From an uncultured Clostridia bacterium (GTDB lineage: Bacteria > Bacillota > Clostridia > Oscillospirales > Oscillospiraceae), in NCBI GenBank assembly GCA_947176425.1, contig CAMWQV010000102.1, positions 1 to 7,090 of the forward strand: 7,090 nucleotides of DNA, given 5' to 3'. The first letter of the stretch is position 1, and every line of letters begins with the position of its first letter. A program made the position numbers and the translations under genes. Of this stretch, positions 1 through 6,448 are shown one piece after another. The notes below the pieces were generated by a model. The model made no database searches and was not told the origin of the DNA. It saw only the letters and a list, made by a program, of their open reading frames with translations.

Positions 1-1814
1 TACCCAAATGTACCAGCCATTGCAACGCATCCCCGTGTCTCCAAAGGTGTCACGCGGCCAGTCTGATGATTGGGGACGGCGGAGACGTGCGCTCCCATCG
101 TGGAGACGGGATAGCCGAAGGATGTACCGTATTGAATGTCCAGGCGGCTGATTGCATCACTATTGTCGCTGCACCAAATCTGCGGAGTATAGTAGAGCAT
201 ACCAGCGTCAAACCGTCCGCCGCCGCCGCTGCATCCTTCAAACAAAACGTGGGGAAAGGTCTGTATCAGCGTTTCCAGGACATGATAAAGGCCCAGAATA
301 TACCGGTGGGAAAATTCTCCCTGATGGGCGGCATCCAGGGCCGCGCTATACTTATCGCAGATGCTGCGATTCATATCCCATTTGACATAGCTGATGGGAG
401 CGTTAGAGAGTATATCGCTCATCCGTTTCATGATATAGTCCTGAACATCATCACGAGAGAAGTCCAGCATGAGTTGGTTCCGGCTTAGATCTGGCTTTCG
501 TCCCGGAACCTGAACAGCCCATTCTGGATGCTGCCGGTACAGGTCGCTGTCCTCGGAAAGTCCCTCCGGCTCAAACCAAAGGCCAAATTTCATCCCTGTC
601 GCCGTGATACGTTCTCCTAATTCTCTCAACGTACAGCCCAGCTTCTTCTCATTGGGGAACCAGTCACCCAAACCGGAATTATCATCATCCCGCTTGCCAA
701 ACCAGCCGTCATCCATGACAAACAACTCAATCCCCAAGCTGGCAGATTCTTCGGCAATAGAAACCAGCTTGTCGCCGGTAAAGTCAAAATAGGTGGCCTC
801 CCAGTTGTTGATGAGTACCGGACGGCGTTTATGCGCCCACTCCCCCCGGCAGATATGATCCCGAATCGCTTTATGGAAGCTGCGGCTCATCGAACCAAAG
901 CCATTACCGCTGTAGACCATCATGATCTCCGGTGTCTGGAAGTTCTCCCCTGTCTCCAACGTCCAGGAAAAATTATCAGGATGAATGCCGCAAACAAACC
1001 GTGTCTGGTTTGCTTGATCTTTCTCCACTTCCATCAAGAACTCGCCGCTATAGACGAAAGAGAATCCCCAGCAGCTGCCGCTTTTTTCACTGGTTTCTTT
1101 CTCGCAAAGAATAGAGAAAGGATTGTAGTGGTGGCTGCTGGTGCCTCGGACGCTGCCAATAGACTGATTGCCATGACCTACTGTCATCCTCTGTAAATTC
1201 CGTTCCATCGCGTGCCGTCCATAGAAAGTCAGCCACTCAAAATCTCCAGACTGCCAGTCCAGGCTCATACTTGCTGCCTTTTGCAGTATGATGGGACTCG
1301 TTCCGTTATTGATAATCCTTGCGGTTCTGGTAATCACATCAAGCTCTGGCAGTACGCCATAAAACAGCTCAACCTTCAGCCCGATATAGCAATCCTCCAA
1401 ACAGACCGTCAAGGTTTCCGCTTCGGCATCCTTTGCGTAAACAGCAGGAAGCCCTTCCAAGTCATACTTCCCACGGGATACATTAGCTCCTGTTACCTTC
1501 AGCCGAACGGCCTGACTGCCATCGCTGTTTTGTATCCGCAAAGCACTGGCCCGATAGTCGCCGTTACCGAAGCAGCTATACTCCTGGGGCAGTACATCCA
1601 GAGAATATGCCTTGTCTGTTTTCCCTTTTTCGTAGGGATTGCCGGAAAATCCCCGATCTATATAGCCGACCTGATAGGACATATCCGTCTCGTCAATTCT
1701 GCTCCCATAATAGGTATGCAGAAGCGTACCAAGTTCATCCACCTTCATCTGATAGGTCGAGTGATCCGTGTGCAGAGTAATCAGTGTCCTGGTACTGTTC
1801 AGTATAATGGGCAT
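1..1814 (-). CDS. agaA: GH36 alpha-galactosidase (3' part outside window)
   Basis: Releases terminal alpha-1,6-galactose from raffinose-family or galactomannan-type oligosaccharides; cytoplasmic, as it has no signal peptide. The 604 visible residues run uninterrupted from the start to MAGTFGY at the left edge, out of about 730 usual. Order: N-terminal beta-supersandwich (to about 330, including SIGSVRGTSSHHYNPF), then the TIM barrel. Active-site signatures: WEATYFDF (Trp 338), MDDGWFGKRDD (Asp 368, 369), KFGLWFEPE (409-417), nucleophile YVKWDMNR (Asp 480), CSGGGGRFD (Cys 528) and WCSDNSDA, whose Asp 550 is the expected acid/base. From memory, all these positions sit two residues beyond Trp336, Asp366/367, Asp478, Cys526 and Asp548 of Geobacillus AgaA, a close match to that tetrameric subgroup. 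Missing is the end of the barrel and the C-terminal beta domain. The gene is co-transcribed with the GH27/36-like hydrolase. Function is confident; exact linkage preference is not. Confidence 0.95.
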   Translation of the reverse strand, partial: MPIILNSTRTLITLHTDHSTYQMKVDELGTLLHTYYGSRIDETDMSYQVGYIDRGFSGNPYEKGKTDKAYSLDVLPQEYSCFGNGDYRASALRIQNSDGSQAVRLKVTGANVSRGKYDLEGLPAVYAKDAEAETLTVCLEDCYIGLKVELFYGVLPELDVITRTARIINNGTSPIILQKAASMSLDWQSGDFEWLTFYGRHAMERNLQRMTVGHGNQSIGSVRGTSSHHYNPFSILCEKETSEKSGSCWGFSFVYSGEFLMEVEKDQANQTRFVCGIHPDNFSWTLETGENFQTPEIMMVYSGNGFGSMSRSFHKAIRDHICRGEWAHKRRPVLINNWEATYFDFTGDKLVSIAEESASLGIELFVMDDGWFGKRDDDNSGLGDWFPNEKKLGCTLRELGERITATGMKFGLWFEPEGLSEDSDLYRQHPEWAVQVPGRKPDLSRNQLMLDFSRDDVQDYIMKRMSDILSNAPISYVKWDMNRSICDKYSAALDAAHQGEFSHRYILGLYHVLETLIQTFPHVLFEGCSGGGGRFDAGMLYYTPQIWCSDNSDAISRLDIQYGTSFGYPVSTMGAHVSAVPNHQTGRVTPLETRGCVAMAGTFG

Positions 1815-1822
1815 ATCATTTT

Positions 1823-1829
1823 CCTCCCT
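1823..1829 (-). promoter_or_regulatory. Ribosome binding site of the GH36 alpha-galactosidase
   Basis: AGGGAGG lies eight bases before the ATG at 1814. A nearer ATG at 1819 is in another frame and meets a stop after six codons, so 1814 is the start. Confidence 0.85.
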
Positions 1830-1835
1830 TGATAT

Positions 1836-3797
1836 TTAGCAATTTGAGCTAATCTGTTCACATTCCATCAACAAAAGTGCATCACAACCAGCTACATCCC
1901 AGCGCAATTTACCGTTTTTGTCGATGTAGGTCTTTCCGCTCCATAAATCCGTATATACAGCCTGCCTGCGCAGACCGGCTCGTTCGGCGCATAGCGTCAC
2001 AGTCTCCCTTTTGCTGTTCCAGTGAAAGAGAGCGATGTACCGTTTCCCTCCAATAGCAGCTGTATAGGCGGCAGAGGCGCTGGACTGCGCAGATTCTACA
2101 GGCGTAAATGCAACCTGCGAAGCGGCAATCCGGTTGATCGCACGGTTTCCGGCAAATTTTTTCGCCCGCTCCCTTGCGTTAGGATTCTCGTAATCATCGC
2201 TGAGCATCATAACGGTACCACCGATCACTGCCGTAGTATAGCGGGCTTTTGCTTCGCCCTCTGTACTGTCTCTTTCCATACCGAAGCTTCTCAGCAGTAC
2301 GATATGGTCCGGATCGTTGTACTGATATAGCCTGCCGTTCAGCCACCAGCCGTAGGTTTGGGCGTTCAGTTCATATTCCACATCCTGCGCGGTTCCAAAG
2401 GCATCACAGGATATTCTTCTGGCGTGACCAAAACCATATGGGAAAACCGGCGCGATTGACAGGCTGACAAAGAAAGGCCGGCCAATCCGTTCCTCATTCA
2501 GCAGTCCGCTTAAAAAGGCGTATCCCTGGTTGATTGCCGCCCTTCCCGTTGTCACCGCTGCGTCATAGTGGCTCCCCTCCATGCCTCCATGACTCATAAA
2601 ATCCAGCTTTATATAGTCAAAACCCCATTTTATGAAGTTGTCAATCCGGCATTCCATCATCTGTTTCCACAGAGGGTGCGTGACATCGTAGGGAAGCGCT
2701 CCGTCTACACGGGGCAAAAAGCATCCTCGATTATCCCGCTGCAAAATCTCCGTATAAAAATGACCGGGCAGTTCTGGAATTTCTGTCTCCACATCTTGAC
2801 CAAAAAAGGCAAACGGCACTTCATAGATTCCTGCTTTCTGTCCAGCCTGATGCAGCCGCTCCGCCTGTGCCGTCAACTGCTCCGCACTCATTACGTTCCA
2901 TCCTGCATCCAAGTTCACATATGTAGTTCCCCGGTTCTGATAGTCCCTGGGCATCAACTCGTCTCTCAGAAAGTTTCCGCTGCTTTCATACCGCTCCTCA
3001 TCCAGCCGGAAAGCAAGTCCCGCCCAACTGTTGAACCCAAAGGGAACCCCATGCTCCCACTGCATGGGAGCGCGCTCCGCCATCAAAAAATTTCCGTATG
3101 TCTCTAACAGTTCTCTGTAGTCTTTGCCGTACAGTATGCCAAAACGGGCGGAGGATACCTCCTTGCCAGCTAGAATGCCGTGGGGCTGCGTATCGTGGGT
3201 TCTCCCGTCTGCCACGCCGCTGCGGGCCTCCAATGTATCGGCATCTGTCGCAGAGCAGACTATCCCGTTTTTCCATCTGTCAAAATCCAGCGCTCCCACC
3301 AGAATCCCTTCCCGACTTTCTTCTGAGTAGAGAAGCGTCAGTTCGCAGCTCATTCTGCCTGCCCGAAGGGGGACCGCTTCCCAGCGCAGCCACATGGTAT
3401 TGTCATAAGGTACAGCCAGCATTTTCTTCCACATATCCGTCCAGACTGCCGGACGTACATCACCCCCCTCTGTGTCAGGCGCAGAGAATACAAGAGGAAC
3501 GAGCAGCCGTGTTGCCACAGTCTCCTGCCCATCTGTACTCCGAAGCTCACATTCTGCCAAAGCCATCCCGTCAGAAGACAGGCTCAGCCGCTCTACCAGA
3601 GACAGTCCCTCATCCCCTGCAAAGCGCAGAATCAGCTGATCGGTTTCCATATCCCTTGCGTCCAGCGTTAAATTTGCCGTGCGGGTATCTATTTTGCGGC
3701 CATCTATACTTTCTCCATAGGCAAACGCTTTCAAAATCTTTTTTCCCCCGGCCCTCAGTTGCCAGAAGCCGTTCCCGATATAGTTCCAACAGGTCAT
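1836..3797 (-). CDS. Clan GH-D glycoside hydrolase (GH27/GH36-like), probable alpha-galactosidase relative
   Basis: Retaining glycoside hydrolase of 653 residues with no signal peptide, hence cytoplasmic. Apparent order: N-terminal beta-rich domain (about 1-240), TIM barrel (about 245-560), small C-terminal beta domain. Barrel signatures are FNSW at 255-258, NLDAGW with Asp 297, the nucleophile motif WGFDYIKLDF with Asp 399, the acid/base motif RISCD with Asp 465 (same R-x-x-x-D spacing as in human alpha-galactosidase A), and NDPD at 494-497, matching GH27 NDPDM. Both catalytic Asp are therefore present. The oddity is Ala 298: family members normally have DDGW or DDCW, and that second Asp contacts the galactose hydroxyls. 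Substrate may thus be something other than a plain alpha-galactoside, for example another sugar configuration or a substituted galactose. The gene follows the terminator hairpin and precedes the GH36 gene by 21 bases. Clan assignment is firm; family number and substrate are not. Confidence 0.85.
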   Translation of the reverse strand: MTCWNYIGNGFWQLRAGGKKILKAFAYGESIDGRKIDTRTANLTLDARDMETDQLILRFAGDEGLSLVERLSLSSDGMALAECELRSTDGQETVATRLLVPLVFSAPDTEGGDVRPAVWTDMWKKMLAVPYDNTMWLRWEAVPLRAGRMSCELTLLYSEESREGILVGALDFDRWKNGIVCSATDADTLEARSGVADGRTHDTQPHGILAGKEVSSARFGILYGKDYRELLETYGNFLMAERAPMQWEHGVPFGFNSWAGLAFRLDEERYESSGNFLRDELMPRDYQNRGTTYVNLDAGWNVMSAEQLTAQAERLHQAGQKAGIYEVPFAFFGQDVETEIPELPGHFYTEILQRDNRGCFLPRVDGALPYDVTHPLWKQMMECRIDNFIKWGFDYIKLDFMSHGGMEGSHYDAAVTTGRAAINQGYAFLSGLLNEERIGRPFFVSLSIAPVFPYGFGHARRISCDAFGTAQDVEYELNAQTYGWWLNGRLYQYNDPDHIVLLRSFGMERDSTEGEAKARYTTAVIGGTVMMLSDDYENPNARERAKKFAGNRAINRIAASQVAFTPVESAQSSASAAYTAAIGGKRYIALFHWNSKRETVTLCAERAGLRRQAVYTDLWSGKTYIDKNGKLRWDVAGCDALLLMECEQISSNC

Positions 3798-3803
3798 TGT
3801 ATT

Positions 3804-3809
3804 CCTCCT
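3804..3809 (-). promoter_or_regulatory. Ribosome binding site that fixes the GH27/36-like start at 3797
   Basis: AGGAGG lies six bases before the ATG at 3797. An in-frame ATG at 3920 would lengthen the protein by 41 residues, but that extension is translated straight through the terminator hairpin and has no comparable ribosome binding site, so 3797 is the start. Confidence 0.9.
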
Positions 3810-3878
3810 GACTGGTTCTTTTGTTGATAGGATTCTTCTCCCAGTGCGATCCACTCGTACCGCCAGAAGGAGCTTATC

Positions 3879-3915
3879 AAAAATCGGGGGCAGAGGGTAT
3901 CCTCTGCCCCCGATT
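3879..3915 (-). terminator. Intrinsic terminator/attenuator between binding protein and hydrolases
   Basis: On the minus strand the arms AATCGGGGGCAGAGG and CCTCTGCCCCCGATT form a perfect 15-bp stem closed by the four-base loop ATAC, and the 3' arm runs into TTTTT (3883-3879). It starts 21 bases after the binding-protein stop. The plus strand has no T run after the stem, so it acts on minus-strand transcripts. Because the two hydrolase genes follow in the same direction, partial read-through (attenuation) or a 3' stabilising structure for transporter mRNA is more likely than a full operon end. No convincing promoter was seen after it. Confidence 0.88.
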
Positions 3916-3936
3916 GGCATAAAACCAGATATTTAC

Positions 3937-5529
3937 TTAACTATTCCAAAGTTCCATACGCGCCTGATACTGGTTAGAGATATACTCCTCGCAGGCTTCC
4001 AGACCGGCGGCGTTCATCTCGTCAATCATACTGTTATAGGCTGCGGTAGCTGCATTGTGGTCCGCGGCTTCCACAATCTTGCTGTAATTCTGGTTCATAA
4101 CATCGGCTACCTTCTGCCACTGAAGACCTAATGGAGTGCTGCCGGCAGGCTCCAGTCCGCTGAATTCAGCGGTATCCCATGCGTCGGACTCGCCGATCAC
4201 CTCATTGGCAAAGGTAGATGTGTCATCCATCTGGTACTTTGTGGTCAGATCGTAAGGAGTGCCGTCGGAACCAAATCCGTTCTTAACAAACCAGGTCCAC
4301 TTACGGATACCAGTTTCGTTGGAGGTAGCGTCAAAATCGTTCAGCAGACCGTCCAAAATTTCAGGCTTGGGGACATGGACGCCATTCTCCATGGTCCAGT
4401 GTTCGCCTTCAATACCCCACATCAGCAGGTACTGGCCTTCCTCGCTGACCAGGTAATTCACCAATTTCATAGCGGCATCCACATTTTTGCAGTTCTTGGT
4501 GATGCCGATGGCATCCCAGCCCAAGGTGCTTCTGCCGTTATAGGTGGTCTGGTCGGCACTCAGATTATCTGCGACGACTTTGTACATATAGAACTGCGCA
4601 TCTTCGCCATAGGCAGCAGACAAAGAAGTGTTGACATCGCTGGTGTCCCAATACGCGCCGAAGGTGCTGAATACATAGCCGCCGGACAGTTTCTGTTTCC
4701 ACTGCTCATCTTTATTAACGATCCACTCCTTGTCCAGCAAACCGCCGGTGGCAATATCGTTCATGAAGAGCATAGCCTGCATATACTGCGGGTCTTTGGT
4801 CCAGTGCTGAAGGGTTCCATCCGGCGCTTTATAGTAGGTTTTCAGTCCGAACATTCCCTTTAAGCTGCCATAGCCGCCGTCCTCGCTGGAAACGACCGAC
4901 AGGGCGATGGAGGTCTTGCCGTCAACCTCTGGATGCAGTTGCTTGAACTGACGCAGAATGTCCAGATACTCGGACTGTGTGAAGGGTTCCGTACTCTTTG
5001 CCCGGTCCTCTCCAACGATCTCGGCCAAAAAGTCCCTGCGCATCAGTACGCCAACAGAAGCGTCCGGGTCTACGCCGTACCAGTTGGCCAGCCAGTAGTT
5101 ATGCCCATCGTCCGCCCTGGTTTTTTTCAGCGTCTCGCCGTACATCTCTTGAATATTGGGATACTGGGCAATATAATCATCCAGTTCCACAAGAGCGCCA
5201 GCTTCGATATAGCGGTTGACGATTTCACCTTGCCCCATAAGAACGATGTCAGGGTAGTTGCCGCCAGCCAGCATCAGGTTCAGCTTTTCACCGGGGTCGC
5301 CGCTGGGATTCTCTACGCTCAGACGAACACCGGTGTCCGCCATGATTTTTTCCGCCACCTGATCAGTGAACGTTTTACTGCCGGAGTTTTTGTCGAAGAG
5401 GGTCAGTGTCACAACACCATCGGCATCAACGCCGCCGCCATTGTCATTGGAACCGCCGCCGCCTGCCAGAAGAGACAGGACCATGACTGCGCTCAGAAGC
5501 AGAGCCGACAATTTTTTCAATTTCATCAT
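3937..5529 (-). CDS. LplA-type extracellular solute-binding protein, lipobox Cys replaced by Gly
   Basis: Extracellular sugar-binding subunit that delivers oligosaccharide to the two permeases. At 530 residues it matches the large LplA/YtcQ-type binding proteins of Firmicutes. The N-terminus has a basic stretch (MMKLKK), a hydrophobic core (residues 7-21) and then LLAGGGGSNDNGGG, which looks like a lipoprotein signal followed by a flexible linker. The lipobox should read L-A-G-C; residue 24, coded GGC at 5460-5458, is Gly instead. Family-like segments are the early VTLTLFDKNSGSKTF, MLAGGNYPDIVLM near residue 90, and NVDAAMKLVNYLVSEEGQYL, typical of the C-terminal lobe of sugar-binding proteins. 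A hairpin terminator follows the stop, which often keeps a binding protein more abundant than downstream products. If the missing Cys is real, the protein would probably be secreted rather than membrane-anchored. Family call firm, ligand inferred from neighbours. Confidence 0.93.
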   Translation of the reverse strand: MMKLKKLSALLLSAVMVLSLLAGGGGSNDNGGGVDADGVVTLTLFDKNSGSKTFTDQVAEKIMADTGVRLSVENPSGDPGEKLNLMLAGGNYPDIVLMGQGEIVNRYIEAGALVELDDYIAQYPNIQEMYGETLKKTRADDGHNYWLANWYGVDPDASVGVLMRRDFLAEIVGEDRAKSTEPFTQSEYLDILRQFKQLHPEVDGKTSIALSVVSSEDGGYGSLKGMFGLKTYYKAPDGTLQHWTKDPQYMQAMLFMNDIATGGLLDKEWIVNKDEQWKQKLSGGYVFSTFGAYWDTSDVNTSLSAAYGEDAQFYMYKVVADNLSADQTTYNGRSTLGWDAIGITKNCKNVDAAMKLVNYLVSEEGQYLLMWGIEGEHWTMENGVHVPKPEILDGLLNDFDATSNETGIRKWTWFVKNGFGSDGTPYDLTTKYQMDDTSTFANEVIGESDAWDTAEFSGLEPAGSTPLGLQWQKVADVMNQNYSKIVEAADHNAATAAYNSMIDEMNAAGLEACEEYISNQYQARMELWNS

Positions 5530-5533
5530 TTTT

Positions 5534-5538
5534 CCTCC
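5534..5538 (-). promoter_or_regulatory. Ribosome binding site of the solute-binding protein; start choice
   Basis: GGAGG lies four bases before the ATG at 5529 and seven bases before the in-frame ATG at 5526. Seven is the more usual spacing, so translation may begin at the second Met (MKLKK), one residue shorter. Either choice gives a normal signal peptide. Confidence 0.75.
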
Positions 5539-5545
5539 AAATCGT

Positions 5546-6436
5546 TTATTTTACAGAACCAAGCATGATGCCCTTCACAAAATACTTCTGAATGAAGGGA
5601 TAGATGATAATAATCGGAATGGTCGTCACCATCGTAGCGGCCATACGGATACTGTCCGGGGTAATGGACTGGCTGAGACGGTCCGCGCTGGAGGCACCCG
5701 CCTCGGAGGTCTGGTACTGGTTCAGGATTTCCACCAGGATGGACTGCATAGTTTTCAAATCCTGAGAGTTGGTATACAGATAAGCGTCAAACCAGGAGTT
5801 CCAGTGTCCAATCGCCACAAACAAAGCAACGGTCATAACAATGGGCTTTGAGAGGGGCAGAACCATTCGGAAGAAAATGGTCAGGTCGTTCGCCCCATCA
5901 ATCCGCATGGACTCAAACAGCGCCGCCGGCATACCGTCAATGTAGTTGCGGATCAGGATCATATTATAGACGCTCAGCAGTCCGGGAATGATATACACCC
6001 AAAAGCTGTTCAACAGGCCCAGGTTTTTGAGAATCATGTAGTAAGGAACCATGCCGCCACTGAAGTACATGGTAAAGATGAAAAGGAGGTTCAGCTGCTT
6101 GCGGCCTACCAGTTCTGGGCGGCTCATGACATACGCCAGGGCAGAAGTCACCAGCACGGCCAGGGGTGTACCGATAACGGTACGGGCTATTGTAACCAGA
6201 ATGGAGTGTTGGAAAGTTTCACGCCCTAAGATGTCAGCATAGCTGGCAAAACTTAGCTTACGGGGCAGAAAGTACAGACCGCCCCGCATAGCGTCCGTAG
6301 CATCGTTGATGGAAACGATGAAGATATTCCAGAACGGATAGATGCAGATGACAACTGCGAAGGTCAGGAAGACGACCTTGAGTACGTCGAGAACAACGTC
6401 TGACGGTACAACTTTCCGCTTGATTTTTATATCCAT
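5546..6436 (-). CDS. ytcP: YtcP/LplC-type ABC sugar transporter permease
   Basis: Second permease of the CUT1 importer, 296 residues, the usual full length. Six membrane segments can be picked out by eye at about residues 13-40, 78-105, 115-136, 145-166, 198-222 and 268-288. The EAA loop lies at about residues 174-198: ESMRIDGANDLTIFF followed by LPLSKP, with the invariant Gly at 181. The C-terminus IQKYFVKGIMLGSVK is typical of YtcP proteins, where KYFVKGIM(L/I)G(S/A)(V/I)K is very common. The ATG at 6436 is chosen because it follows AGGAGG by six bases and the N-terminus has the expected short basic leader (MDIKIKRK). It sits 11 bases after the partner permease and 16 bases before the binding-protein gene, in one transcription unit. 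No ATP-binding subunit is encoded beside it within the window. Confidence 0.95.
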   Translation of the reverse strand: MDIKIKRKVVPSDVVLDVLKVVFLTFAVVICIYPFWNIFIVSINDATDAMRGGLYFLPRKLSFASYADILGRETFQHSILVTIARTVIGTPLAVLVTSALAYVMSRPELVGRKQLNLLFIFTMYFSGGMVPYYMILKNLGLLNSFWVYIIPGLLSVYNMILIRNYIDGMPAALFESMRIDGANDLTIFFRMVLPLSKPIVMTVALFVAIGHWNSWFDAYLYTNSQDLKTMQSILVEILNQYQTSEAGASSADRLSQSITPDSIRMAATMVTTIPIIIIYPFIQKYFVKGIMLGSVK

Positions 6437-6442
6437 AGTTTG

Positions 6443-6448
6443 CCTCCT
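6443..6448 (-). promoter_or_regulatory. Ribosome binding site of the second permease
   Basis: AGGAGG six bases before the ATG at 6436. Its first base is also the last base of the upstream permease's TAA stop, so translation of the two permeases is probably coupled. Confidence 0.85.

Noticed and set aside
1212..1832. 206-codon plus-strand open frame
   Set aside because: It is antisense to the N-terminal half of the GH36 gene and has no ribosome binding site or recognisable motif.
3098..3811. 237-codon plus-strand open frame
   Set aside because: It lies antisense over the GH27/36-like hydrolase, whose motifs are clear; its low-complexity Ser/Pro/Arg-rich product looks like a shadow frame.
3852..3880. 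Possible promoter after the hairpin (TTGATA at 3880-3875)
   Set aside because: The -35-like box has no acceptable -10 hexamer at 16-18 bases; the expected position reads CGAGTG.
3798..3920. 41-residue N-terminal extension of the GH27/36-like hydrolase from an ATG at 3920
   Set aside because: It is translated through the terminator hairpin, resembles no domain, and lacks the AGGAGG that precedes the ATG at 3797.
5410..5466. GCC-rich repeats near the binding-protein N-terminus as a repeat element
   Set aside because: They are Gly codons (GGC) of the linker after the signal peptide, not a separate element.
4933..5568. 211-codon plus-strand open frame
   Set aside because: Antisense to the binding-protein gene, whose signal peptide and family motifs settle the real strand.
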